A stretch of DNA of 64,000 nt from Urophycis tenuis. Its lineage: Eukaryota; Chordata; Actinopteri; Gadiformes; Phycidae. The notes under the pieces were generated by a model. It had not been told where the DNA came from, did not search any database, and worked only from the letters and a program-made list of their open reading frames with translations. Within the stretch, counting starts at the first letter, position 1. Each line of letters starts with the position of its first letter. This document shows positions 1 through 12,425 of this stretch, piece after piece. The stretch is from NCBI GenBank assembly GCA_036785325.1, contig JAXIVH010000008.1, positions 9,900,395-9,964,394 on the forward strand. Direction: 5' to 3'. The position numbers and the translations under genes were made by a program.

Positions 1-266
1 AAATGTAGTAATGGCTCCATTACTACATTTTTTACGCAAGATAATGGTGTTTACAATCTAGGTTTAGAATCATGCAAGACAATCTGTGAATTGCTTATCC
101 TATAACCTAGCCTCATGTCATAGTTCTGGAGTGGAGTAATGGTGGAGTAATATTTATAGTGATGATGCATTTGTCATTTGAGCTCTCTTTCATTAGCTTC
201 TGTGGAGCTGGGCAGCTAGAGAAGTGTAAGAGAATGTTTGGAAACATGGAAATTACATTAACTTAC

Positions 267-3200
267 TAGAATTGTCTTTCCTGGCACAGAGAGCTTCCAG
301 TAGCTGGTTTTGGAGCTTCTCAGGGAGTATAGAGTCCTCATCTCCAATCTGAGGAATAGTAGGAGGGGAGTTTATATTTGAACTTGTACACATACATACA
401 CATATATATTCTGAGATACTATTCCGGGAGCACATCATACCCTTGGACTTAAGCCATTTTAAGACTTAACATTTTCACTAGCTCCTAGCTTAGAAAATGA
501 CAAGGATAGCGATCGGGGTGTATATAGCCGCAAACCACAACCATTGTAGTTGAATATAGCAATTTCTCTAGAAGGGAATTGTTGAATTCATGTTCAGGTT
601 GTTTAGTGTGTGTTGGTGTGCGTAACCAAATTTGACATGTACACTTTTTTGAATCAGTGATTAATGTACGATATCTCCTGATTATAGCTGTACAATGCAA
701 ATTAACATGAAACATGCTTGGCCTCACTGTGACATACGTATATCAAATATATTGGGTAGAATGTTATGGTTATAACAGTTACATTTAAAATTGCATAATT
801 GTAATATCAGGCCTTATAGTGCTACATTCAATATACTAACCTATTTTTCCTTTTGTTATTTGTTACATGAACAGAAGGCTCATCTAGCCTGATTAGTAAA
901 CTTCTATGATTGTGCACAAAAAAATACATTAAACAATTAATTAAATCATAGACCTACACAATTTCACACAATTCCAATGAAGAATTTGATTGTTATCACA
1001 ATATTCTTGTTTGCAATTTCACATCCATATTTGTACTCTAGGTCTTTGATTTAAGGGGCAGATAGCAGCACGAAAGACAAGTGAGAGTATGAGTGGAGGG
1101 GGACTTGGGGAATCGGTTTGCGTATTCTGCCATCTACTGAACAAACACAGTTTGTTCAATATTTTTTGTTACAGAATAAAGAGATCCATGACGTTTTACT
1201 CACGCGTGTCAAAAATCTTTCCTTCCCTTTGGATGACAAATCTACAATCAGCATCTGTTAAAAGGAGGGTAACAGGGAAAATCATCAGAGGCTGATGCTA
1301 TTCACACATAACACAAACAGAAAAACATATACTGTATATCACTATGGAGAATCTCACAAAGTGTCAACTCACATCCTCAACATCGCTCATGTTGATTACA
1401 TTTTCCAGCATGTTTTGCTGTACACCTAGCAAGTAAGGTGTGGGAGCCATGACAACCTCCATCAGCACTTTGGGTACAATCGAGATGAAGGTATGCTGCC
1501 ATGTGAATGGGTCTAGCAGCGCAGCAACAGCATGGAGTACCTTCGACAACGTACTAAAGACAAGGTTCATTGTTACTATACAGTTTATTATCCTGTTTAG
1601 TATTATGCATATTGTGATCTCTAATCATTTATTGAAAGGTAAAATATGCATGGGTTGCAATTTCAAGCTAGCTCCAGTACAAAAGTCCCTCCGTTCGCTC
1701 CTCACCCCTCACTCCCCTATACTTTCTGCAAATGCCGCCACCTTTCAGGCTATAGAGTCAGAGCAGTTAACATAGACCACTGTAGTCTTAAAGTGAGCGT
1801 CAGCATGAGGTTTTAGAGTATTTTTGCATATTCAACCTTTAACCAAAATGATTAGAAATATTCATATGACTTGTAAATATACCTAAGTTCTTCAGCAACA
1901 AAAACAATGTGTCGTTCCATTACAGTTGAAGCAAAGACCTGTATGATCTCTTGGTTGGAAAGGTAGTGGAAAAGTATTTGAAAGTCCACATGTTCCAACC
2001 TGGATTCAAGTGGACGTGTCAGCGTTATTATCTGGAAAGTAAGACGAACATTTATGTATTCAAAATAAATAAATAAATAAATGTGTGTTTCGTGTCTTCA
2101 AATATCTGTCATTGTTACCTCAGTGCCAGATTCAGGTATGAAGCTCTTGATCTGTACTGTTTTTCCAGGCTCAGGGAAGGGAGCTTCTCTCAGACTCAGC
2201 ATAAATGGGTAGATCATCGCCATGGACTTTTCTCGACGCTTCTCCACTTCATCAAAAATCTTAAAAAATAATAATAATTAATGTTGGGTTTTCTTCTTCT
2301 GCTATGAACGCATTCAGTAAGAATAGTGGCGTGTTATCCACACTCTGTTTCGCCTTGTATCTTCCTAAATGTCCCCTGCTGAACATTGTATTTGCTGTAT
2401 CACCTTAGAGAAGAGCCCAAAACAGGCAACTTTGCTGATGATGCAGTAGGCCTCTGGTGAGCGTTTTCCTTTTCCATGAGGCTGCAGGAATCCAAAAGGA
2501 CAGACGTACAAAAACAGTGGTTAGAAAACTTTACAATTACGGTAACGTTTGCTTATCGAAACACGCATCCTATCCTGTGCTTCTTCGCCTAGTGAACTTT
2601 AGACGCACACCTTATAGACTTTGGCCATTTGTCCCTTTACTCCTAGGGAGAATCTCTTTACCAGGCATCTCCACTTTACCCCCCAGGTCCTTCTCCAGAG
2701 GTACATGGAAACCTACTCACATGATCCCTAAAAGCAACATTACAACTCTCAGCGTTCCCTTGTAATGTTTGACAAAACAAACTGACTGGGACTTTGATAA
2801 AAGGGAGAAAAGAAAGGGTTCTCTTAAATCCCTCTCTAGACCCATCCCCTCTGAAATGGATACCAGCCACTACATCAGCACATAGACCAGACCTAGTTGT
2901 CCACTCAACCTTCAAAGGCTGTGAGTTAGAGTCACAGGTCACACTTTGTCCATTGTCAGAATCAGGACATTTTTCCATTACATAGTATCGGCTTTACTTG
3001 ACTCTGCTCAACTCACTTTTGGGACCAGGTATGTTTCCACTGCAGATAGTACCCCCTCAATGTCAAGGTCATCAAAGCAACCTGAGGTTTCTCCTGTTCT
3101 TTCAGTAGGTGACACTGGCCGGTGTGACATCATATGAGCATGGCTCATCACAAATCCTTACTGCTGTTGCAGTTTTCCATCCCCTTGTCAAAACTCGCAC

Positions 3201-5618
3201 AACTTTCATACACAAACACACTCACCAATAAGCGCCTGCAGTAGCCATACCGCCTACTGCCATCTATCTCTGTCAGCACAAAGGAGAAGGTCTCACTAGC
3301 AAACAGGAGAGAAACACATTGAAACAAATTCCCTACCCTATTTTTAAGACAGAATACCCCAATGTAAACACAAAAATAGGAGGTCCTACTAATCGGCTAG
3401 TAATAATTTAAAAAAAAAACCCTGCTGTTAACAAAACAGCATTATAATGTATGTCCTGGGCATAACCTCCTCGGTTCACAGAATCTATTAGGTTGCTGTG
3501 CTTAATGAGGAACAGCAATTTAGACATATTGTGCATCATTGGACGTATATTGCAAATGGACTAACATTACGTACCGGCTCAATTGGTCATCGCATTTTGC
3601 ACACTGGCAATAGAGTGATTCAGATATATTACAGCGATGTACGTATGTAGATTTGCTTTGCATACCTGTGGTATTGTGTGAGTGGGCTCCAGTTGACTCC
3701 CTCAGGGAAACAGAACAATTTGATGGCCTGCAGGGACTTTTCCTCTTCTTCCCTCTGCAAAGGACTTCCACCTATTTGCTACAATGCAAAGCAACATTAA
3801 CGTGACAGGCCAACACACACAAACCCAGTCATTTATACCCACTCACACATTATGGTGTTAAGCCTAGAGACAGAACAGATAGAGAAAGCACACTACTTCC
3901 AAATGACTTTCCACCATTAAAGGTATCCTGACTGAGCATACTCAGGTTAAACGTCCTACCCAATGAACAATCCTTTGTAGAGAGCCAAGTTATTGGGGAA
4001 ATCTGTCTGTCAATCCTTCTACAACAAACATCACAGCACCCGTGAAGCCTAGGAGAGATGTAACAACTGACCAAACAGCCCAAAATGATGAGCAGTTAGC
4101 AAATCCACTCACTTTCCCACGCCCCCACTCACTCCTTGTCCCACGCCTTTTCCGTAACATTTCAAGTTAAATGGCTGACTTAAGAAATCTTTTTGTTACA
4201 TTGTATCTTAATAATAATAACAATAACAATATCATAACATATTTAAACCTGGTCTAAATCTTATGTTGAGATTTGGACCACAATCAATCCATATTATTTC
4301 TGTGTAATCTTCTTCATCATCAAAACTAAGATGTTTTTGGGTTTGGTGTCTTTTGGGTTTGGTGTCCTTAAAAAAAGATGCCGAGTTAAGATTTGAGAGC
4401 TATCACTTTAAATGACATTTGTGTGAAATGGTCAAGCCATTCGTCACCAATTAGTGAGTAAAATGCAAGACCATTGAGTTTCGAGTTGGCTGCGTCTATA
4501 TGGTTACAATTTACAATTACAATTTCAGCAACATTGTGTTGGAGAAACGTAGGGAGGGAGGGGATGTTTTGGGGTTATTTAGTTTAAAAAACATATTCAT
4601 TACTCATCTACTGCATTTCTCTAACCTCTCTCTTAACAACTCTCAATTCTTACCTACAGCACCTGTTGCTCACTAACAAACCTGAGGGAACTTGTAGATG
4701 ATGTGCGGCTCATAGGGGCTGTCTTTAGTCTTTTGCTTCAGACTGACAACCACCAGGCACTCAAAGAAAAACTGGTTGGCTGCTGGGGTCACTGCTTGGG
4801 AAGTTTCAGGTTGGGAGGAATGTGTTGAGTCTCCTTCTGCTCCTTGTACATTTAGAATAGACAGACATTTAAATATTGACTTAGAGTTAGAATGTTTATA
4901 ATTTAGAAGGAACATAGTGCTACCGAGTGTTCCTCTGGCCAAAATGTCTGCACTGTGTCTGACAAGCTAACTATTACTATATAGGGCTTGTTCCCAAGAT
5001 AACTGTTGAAACCTCTACATTGGTAAGATCTTGGTAGATGGCCTCCATATATTTGCTCCATTTGCCTGGAATGGTTTATTTAAATTAAGATTCATTTGTA
5101 TCTTTAATTGTTGAGGAAAAAAATGTTTACAATTTCTCATGATTTTATGTTTCTCATGTTTTTATTAGTTTTAGTTATTGTATGTGTATTATTGTAAGTA
5201 TTATTCATGTATTTGTTTTTATTCAGATGATATTAATATATTTGTAAATTATTACAGGGTTTTAATTATTGTGAAATAAAACTGTTAATAAAATAAAATG
5301 ACATATTAGCACAGTTGAGAGCAGAATAACTGTCTTTAGCTGCTACTTCTCTGCAGCAATTTTCCATGTGTGCATCTGAAAATGGCATTACAGAGAATGC
5401 AATTTATTTAGCAGTAATTAGTCCTTAGACAAACGTTACAATGTCCTCAAATGTTCCCCTCATACAGAACTCATTGAGCTCTTCGTTGATAACTATTGTG
5501 GTTAAACACATATTCTTATATTCTTACGGCCTCTTGAGAGCTTCTCCTGTAAAGAGACGAAAAGTGTGCTGAGGCGTTTCGATGGTCCGTGCTGCTTGGC
5601 AACCGGTGGATGGGACAT
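267..5618 (-). CDS. dennd2d: DENN domain-containing protein 2D, 3'-partial at window edge
   Basis: Rab guanine-nucleotide exchange factor of the DENND2 family. Coding exons in transcript order: 5618-5528, 4836-4682, 3778-3666, 3295-3226, 2481-2404, 2259-2119, 2031-1883, 1553-1373, 1254-1204, 348-267. All phases agree, giving about 370 codons; the C-terminal part (dDENN) lies beyond the left edge. The upstream DENN begins at QFFFECLVVVSLK (exon 2). The central DENN carries EAYCIISK, FDEVEKRR, YPFM, SRLEHVDF, LLDPFTWQHTF and MAPTPYLLGVQ. GDEDSILPEKLQ marks the family motif after it. The short N-terminus (about 50 residues before the first DENN motif) fits DENND2D, about 471 residues in human, rather than the long DENND2A-C. 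The start ATG at 5618 is inferred from the first in-phase exon and is the weakest part. 2D rather than another paralogue is by remembered similarity. Confidence 0.92.
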
Positions 5619-8600
5619 CTTGCTACCTTAGGGAGAGCAAAACACCAGGCATGAGTCAGGAGCACAAGGGACTGGTCTCACTTCGCAACTCATTCTGAAC
5701 ACACGTGTTTTGTTTGCATGACTGTGCTGTAAGAACATTTTCCGTTTGATGGAATGAATTGCAAAAAGGCCAAAGGGGGTGGGGCTGCAGGACATAATTT
5801 CCCTATGAGTTTAATCAATATAATCACAATACAATGTTAATGGAACAACTATATCATAAAATAGGTATTTATGCCATTTATGTTAACCATATTTTGTAGA
5901 TCCTAAGAAATATCACAGAAAATAATTCAATTGTTTAAGCTCCACCAATAGGAGGTGCTTGTGTACCCCTAGCCGTCCATAGAACCAGCCCTAGAAGGGA
6001 TGGGGCTAGTTGCAGAATTCCTGAGTTGAGGAAAAGTACCAAAATTCAAATGGAGGGGTCCAGATTTGTGGGACAACGTTCCAAATAATAAAAAAAAAGG
6101 GAGCTTTTCAAGATTGTACCTACAAATAGGTTTTGTACGATATAATCATGTCATTATATTCCCAGTGTCCCCGATACTCTGTACACCAATATATTATAAT
6201 ATGCATATACTGTACTATGTAACTTCAACACAAAGAAAAAAACAATTTTGTGTGATTATCTAATACACTTTCTAAAAACATTGCAATCTCTTTTTTATTG
6301 TTCTATTTGACACCCATTATTTGTTTCAGTCTAAAAGTAACTAATAGTTTTCCAATATATTTAATTGGTATAAAACTGTAACAAACAATGAGAACGTTGG
6401 TGAATGCACCTGCTGGAGGGGACTTGCCAACTTAGAGCAACCTGTGGCAACTGGGGCCCACAAAGGTAACAACCTCCTGGGTTAAAACCAATGAAAATGA
6501 GTACGTAGTAGCCGTACATTGCCAATACGCATGAATGATTTCTCCTATTGGAAGAGTTTAGACAGGATAAAAGGTGATGCTTTCTTGCTCTACTTTAGGT
6601 GCTCCACGGACAATCTTGGTTTATTGAATGTTTTTTAACCTTGAACTTTATTTCTCTTGTGTGTGCTCATGTTGCTGAGTTTGTTCATTATAGTAAAACA
6701 AGTAATCTTCTTTTTAAAGAGCAGTGTGATCATGTGATCATTTTTCAGTTTCTACCTTCCAAAGTGCCTCTCATGATTGATCTGTAACTATCTTGTCAAC
6801 TGAAAAACAGCAACTGAACTACAAATCATCTACAAATCAAAGCAATGAGCCCAGAACTTCCAAGTTATTTTCCAGAATCAAAGACATTTCTAAAAACCCA
6901 AACAGCTAGTTAGGCATGGTTCACAACATCTCATCCTTTTTTCTAGGGATGATAACAAATATCCAATGAACAGTTAACCGACAATGTCCTTTTTTTTGTA
7001 CCAATTAATACTATCGTACTATGTAAAAAAAAACATAGTACAATTTGTTGTTCTTATGTAAAAATAAAGGGGCTGGCCCAGAATATTTACCGAACTTCCA
7101 TAAATTAGTTGTGTGTGAATATTACCAACTAAGGTGCCTTATAATTGTAATGTGCGCCATTTATTCTGCTTTATTATCATTGCTTGGGCCTTTGGGCAGT
7201 GAATAGTCTGCAACAGGGACAAATGTGATGTGATGACGTACTTTCTAATAACAACATTTCACAACACTTCTCAATGTCAACATTGTTATTTATTTAGGAC
7301 ATTAAACACACAGGAAAACCCTCCATACCTCTCTCTCCTATCCCAAACCCGTCCCTACAACCTCCAGTCTGTCGCCATAGTGTGAGAACCCGGTTCCCAT
7401 GTGATGTCGTTCCCAAGATAAAGGAGTCATGGCAACAAGTGAGTCATGGCAACAAGTGAGTCTGGCAGGGTAGCGATGTCTTCTGCGTCAGGGTGAGGGG
7501 TGTAACCGCTGACCTGTTGTTGAAAGCAACAGTGAAAACCAAGCAACTCACAAGCTGATAAGTTATGAAAATAACAATATATTTTTTATATATCTTTTTT
7601 TTAAATATATAAATAAAACAATAAAATATTACAGCTAGCAAAGGGAAACCTTATTATATATTAATATACTTACAGTATATTGAAGTGTGAGTGTTTCTGT
7701 AATATTTATACATAATACAGTTTCACTGTAATATTTATTGTAAGCTAACGCCAATCAAGATAGTGTTAAAAGCCCAGTTACCTCCAACAACAACTTATTC
7801 AGCTAACTAAATAATTACCTGAAAATGTCAATGAAGTCGTCGATGCCTTCTGTTTCTTTCTTCCTTCTTCGGCCTTGGCTGTGGGCATGCTAATGTTACC
7901 TGCGGTGCTATCAAACGTAATGCTATCAAAGACGGTTCACTCCTGCAGATATATGCCAGTGTTTGTCCAGCTGTTTCCTTACATTGTCTGCCTTCAGTTT
8001 GTTTTAATTGGAAAATGTGAACAACCACACTCACAAACAAGATAAAGGCTCAGCCTTGCTGGTACTGACATTTGGTAACACCCATCCCTAGATGGCAGCA
8101 ATATTGGCTTTGAATTATCGGCTTTAAGATAAATACTAATTATTATTCATTATAATTTCATTATCTGAACAATACATTATATAAATTCCCCATTATCGGC
8201 TGATAATTTATTGGACCCAATATATAGTCACTAGTTATTTTGCAGTTATTCAATATGCTGCCTCACTTATACCTACTGAATTTAAGGAAAGACAAAATTA
8301 AACCATATAAAAGTGTAGCTTTGTTGCCCTCTGCTCAACACGTTAAGGTTGTCCGGACAAGTCCATTCCGATTTGCCAGTTCAATCGATTATTCAGCTAT
8401 TTGTTGTTTAACAATGAATAAAATACAACTACGACTTTACAAATACAACTATTTACCATGTTAAACACCAAACAGGTTATGGAAGTTGAAGTGGCGGATT
8501 GAGCCAGTTGAGCAATGGAGCCATAGTCTAAATACAAACACAACATAAGGTTAAGAACCGATGTTAAAAATAATGGATGGATAACAAATATTCATGTTTG

Positions 8601-8639
8601 CCAGAAAAGGAAAAAGTGCAGATATGCTTCCTGCAGAAG
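5619..8639. other. Intergenic, no gene seen
   Basis: AT-rich sequence upstream of dennd2d. Short open frames here have no recognisable protein content and no coherent splice sites. The first few hundred bases (5619-6000) are the likely dennd2d promoter side, but I see no clear TATA box. Polymorphic-looking A and T runs are scattered through it. Confidence 0.5.
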
Positions 8640-8750
8640 GCGGGCTGCAACGATTAGTCGATTAATCAATTAGTCAATTGACAGTAAATGTATCAAATCT
8701 AATTTTGATGATCAAATAATTGTATTAAGTAATTTAATTTCCTCTAACAG
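8640..8750. repeat. Fragment of a common fish DNA-transposon-like repeat
   Basis: Begins with GGGCTGCAACGATTAGTCGA, followed by alternating ATTAATC/ATTAGTC motifs. This is a pattern I remember as a widespread fish repeat, usually filed with hAT-like non-autonomous elements. No transposase frame is present. The family name is from memory. Confidence 0.5.
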
Positions 8751-9059
8751 GCTACAAAAAAAAAAAGGAGAGTGACGATCTGTAGTTCATGTGTTTCATG
8801 TGGTGAGAGAGAAATTATTCTAAAACTCTAGGTTAGGTTTGGTTTTTCAGTTCCTTTTCAGTTGGTATTTCTCAGTAGCCTAGATGTTTCTGTGTGCTCT
8901 GTAAAAGCAATGCTGTTAAAAACAACACTGCCACATTCTCTCTGGCTACTGCCCAATCCAATTTTTTTTTTTAAAGAAGTAATTAACACAGTAGCCCCTG
9001 GGCAAACTAGACTTGGGGCCTTATAACTAATAATTAGTTACATACCTTAATAACTAATT

Positions 9060-11130
9060 ATAATAATAACTAACATTCCCAAAGAAAGAGACTCTGTAGA
9101 GATATGTCAGTTTAGGCCTATCAGTCTTCTTAATGTTGAAGGGAAGGTTTTCTTTAGTGTTGTGGCACAGAGGCTGTCTATCTACCTAGAGAAAATAGGC
9201 TGATTGACCATACGGTGCAAAAGTCTGGAATCCCAGGCGTCTCCAGGTGCTTGGAGCACACACTCTGTTTCACTACAGCAGAGTACACTACAGCCTGGCA
9301 GCAGCTGGAGGTAGGTATTATGAGAGTACAATATCAGGCTGATGTGGCCTCCGACAGTGTATGAGGTTCCCATATTGAAGCAACTGAAACGAAAAAGGTT
9401 GATAAACTAATTTATTGGTAAATGGCTTGAAGCCCAACACTGCCTGAGCAATGTGGCCAAGTATGGAAAGGGCATGTTAGAGTTGCCGGTATCTAGTCTG
9501 ACAGAGGAATAAAAAGTGTGTTACAGGTAGACTAGAAAAACTCTAACTAAGTGAAAGGATACAGTGGTTAGAAGTGCAGCGCCTGCGGTTAAAACTGAAA
9601 GGAAGTAGAAGCCAAAAGAGGCAGTGCAGCAAGCACAGGCAGCCCTTAGACACAGGGACATCATTGGCCAGGTTCAGCATGGGCATGGAGGTCTAGGGCT
9701 GTGTGCAGGAAATCCTGTGTGGAGTAAGGCTACGACAGTAGAACATAGAAAACTGGTAGTCGAAGGAATACTTCGACAGGTGGAGATGGTAAGATGTACA
9801 AAGGCAGTGTCACAGGCAAAGCAAGGGCAGTGGGTGAATTGGAAGAGTGTAGAGAAGAGAAAAGGTTAAAGTGGAAGGATCTGTGGAGCATGGAGGCAAG
9901 CATAATTAGATTTTTGATTGGGGCTACTTATGATGTGCTACCATCTCCCCAAAATCTTAGTCAGTGTTTGGGTGAGGATACTGCTAGCCCAATGTGTTCC
10001 AGTGCAGGTACACTTAGGCATATACTCTCAGGGTGTAAAGTTAGTCTTTCCCAAGGGCGATACACTTTGCGTCACAATCAATTGTTGAAATGTTTGGCAG
10101 TTGAGGAAAATCAGCTGGAAGTAAACCTCTTAGCTGGTAGCAATCAAGGTAAGTATGTAGGTGTGTGTAATGATGTAGCATTTGTACGTGAGGGAGAAGC
10201 TACATCAAGGAAGCGTGCACCAAGTCTCTGCCCACTCTCAGGACAGCTGGGAATGGGCGAAAACTGAAGAAGAAGAATTACTCTTTTGATCCTGTGAGGG
10301 AAATTTGGTCTCTGCATTTAACCCAATCGTGAATTAGTGAAACACTCAGAACACAGTGATGTTGAGTCACACAGTGAGGTGAAGCACACACTGCCTGCAA
10401 CAGCGGCGCTCGGGGAGCAGTAAGGGGTTAGGTGCCTTGCTCAAGGGCACTTCAGCCGTTCGTACTGGTCGGGGTTTGAACCGGCGACCCTCCGGATACA
10501 AATCCAAAGCCCTAACCAGTAGGCCGCGGCTGCCCCTATGAATGGAATATGAATGTAGACTTGGGTGAGCAGCTAACCGTGCTGGCAGAAATAGTTAGCA
10601 TTAGGTAACGACCAGACATGCTACTGTGGTCCGAAGCGCTGAAGCTAGTTTATTTTATCGACATCACAGTCCCCTGGGAAGACCGAGTTGACATGGCATA
10701 CGAGCGGAAGAAAGCGAGATATGCTGAGTTAGCAGCAGATGCAGAGCAGCGAGGGTGGAGGGCCCGGGTACAGCTGGTAGAAGTTGGTAGTCGTCCGCTT
10801 TTGCACTGTTACTGGAGTTGGACATTTGCGGACAGCACTTGAAACTGACAAGAACATGTCGCATGCAGTGGAGAGCGCAAGCGAGTGGCTATGGCAAAGG
10901 AGGAAGCTTGGTAGTTGGGGTTCCCGTTAAGGACAAGGCTAAGCTAGGTTGATGGCAGGCGTTAAACTGTGAGGGTTAAAGGGAATTCTGAGGTAGTGGC
11001 ATAGAGAGTTGTGTTTCTAGAATGTTGGAATACACAATTAAGTCTTCTTGAGGTGTCGTGGGCCTAACTTAATGAAACACCGGTGAAGGAAGGTGCCCAC
11101 TTGATAACCCTAATGATGTGCCGCATACCG
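9060..11130 (+). mobile_element. Decayed non-LTR retrotransposon (LINE), with a nested SINE
   Basis: Reverse-transcriptase remnants start near 9090 (FRPISLLNVEGK, then SVVAQRLSIYLE). After frameshifts they resume in an open frame at about 9624-10267 with WKDLWSMEAS, FLIGATYDVLPSPQNL and the zinc-binding-like LRHILSGC. A SINE then interrupts the frame. The C-terminal domain continues at 10618 with DITVPWEDRVDMAYERKK and AELAADAEQRGW. A 3' untranslated tail with GAAACACCGGTGAAGGAAGG ends near 11130. Stops and frameshifts make it non-functional. The clade is uncertain; such proteins are commonly labelled type-1 or R2-like in fish. Confidence 0.85.
10270..10540 (-). mobile_element. tRNA-derived SINE inserted in the LINE
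   Basis: Read on the minus strand the unit opens with a tRNA-like head: GGGCAGCCGCGGCCTACTGGTTAG (A-box region, at the 10540 end) then GGTTTGAACC as B-box. A SINE body follows (plus-strand text AGGTGCCTTGCTCAAGGGCA). It splits the LINE C-terminal coding region, so it is the younger insertion. Target-site duplications were not resolved and the borders are good to about 15 bases. Confidence 0.8.
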
Positions 11131-11510
11131 CTGTTGGCTTGGCTAGGTAACTTGTGAATGGTGCCACCTGAGGAATGACTCGGTAGATTTATGATGGTGT
11201 AGCCTGATGTCTGCTATGGTGTCACACCTGATGGTGGTTATATCACTCGCTTGTTTTTTGTTTGGTCTTATCTGAGCTGGCCTTCTACATGTGTTTACCT
11301 TGGATGATGGCTCAAGGGATAGTAACATTGTCCTGTGTAGTAATGAATCAGTAGCACAACCAAAGGTCCACTCTGTATAGTTAAACCAGAAGGGCATGGT
11401 TTGTATGTTGTTTGTATACAGGTTTGTATACAGTTTGTATGCTGGTTCTGTGCCAATAATTTACTTGGTTCTGTTTAGCCAAACCAATGTGGTGATTTGT
11501 GTTGTTGCAA

Positions 11511-12240
11511 TTAAATATGTTTATTAGTAGTCGAAGAAATGGACAAAAACATCATGGAAATGAAAGCATGGTTCTCACTCAATTTCTTCAAACTCAACAC
11601 CAAATCTTTAGCAACACTCAACACTTTTTCCATGTCCATCAACAATGCTACTGTAAAATAAAATAATAATCCTTCGAGATCCACATCAATAATGTTACTT
11701 GGTCTGCTTACTTCAATATACACAACATCAATCGTCTTCGTCCCTCACTTACACCAACCTGCACTACTATCCTTGTAAACACCCTGATTACATCCCAACT
11801 GGACTACTGTAACGTTCTCCTCTTTGGTCTTCCTTGGAAATCTCTCCATAAACTCCAACTGGTGCAGAACGCAGCCACTCGTATCATCACCAGAACTCCC
11901 TCTATTGAACACATCTCTCCTGCCCTGCAGCAACTCCACTGGCTCCCTATCAAATCATACATTGATTTTAACATCCTACTCCTTACTTTCAAGATCCTTC
12001 ACAGCCTGGTACCATTGTATCTAACTGAACTCATCCACATCCACACACCTTCACGCCCTCTCCGATCCTCTTTTGCCATCCAGCTCTCAGCTCCATCTGC
12101 CAACCTATGCGCCATGGGGTCAAGCGCTTTTAGCCACTCTGACCCCTGCCTATGGAAATCTCTCCCACCAGACAATCGCACTTCTGACTCTGTCTCCACC
12201 TTTAAATCCCGCCTAAAAATGCACTTATTCCGAGTGGCAC
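11511..12240 (+). mobile_element. L2-like LINE, 3' part of the reverse-transcriptase ORF, frameshifted
   Basis: Translation in shifting frames gives the C-terminal part of an L2-clade ORF2: SLNFFKLNTKS and SMSINNATV near 11577-11660, then in one frame from 11862 NAATRIITRTP, LHWLPIKSYIDFNILLLTFK, LRSSFAIQL, WKSLPPDNR and FKSRLKMHLFR. The last motif is the usual C-terminus of L2 proteins. There are several frame breaks upstream. A SINE starts immediately after the ORF end. Confidence 0.85.
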
Positions 12241-12425
12241 ACAGCGGCAGTGGCAGTAGCTCAGTGGGTAGAGCGGGTGCACAGAGCGGGTCGTCCACTG
12301 ACCGTAGGGTCGGCGGTTCGATCCCCTTGATCCCCTCTCCTCCAACTGTCCACATGTTGAACCCCACAAATGTACTGTTTTGTAAATCACTTTGGTCAAA
12401 AGGGTCTGCTAAATGCCCCTTTACA
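12241..12425 (+). mobile_element. tRNA-derived SINE with L2-type 3' tail, copy 1
   Basis: The tRNA-like head has an A-box in GTAGCTCAGTGGGTAGAGC and a B-box in GGTTCGATCC. The tail TTTGTAAATCACTTTGGTCA then GGGTCTGCTAAATG resembles the 3' end of L2 LINEs. Copies of the same unit on the minus strand lie near 50.3 and 50.9 kb. It is not a tRNA gene: the head does not close into a proper acceptor stem and a SINE body follows. Confidence 0.85.

Noticed and set aside
2676..2978. Minus-strand 100-codon frame in the dennd2d locus
   Set aside because: Lies in the intron between exons 3295-3226 and 2481-2404, and the flanking exons join in phase without it.
12241..12330. tRNA gene
   Set aside because: A- and B-box present but no proper acceptor stem, and a SINE body with L2 tail follows; same for 50305 and 50880.
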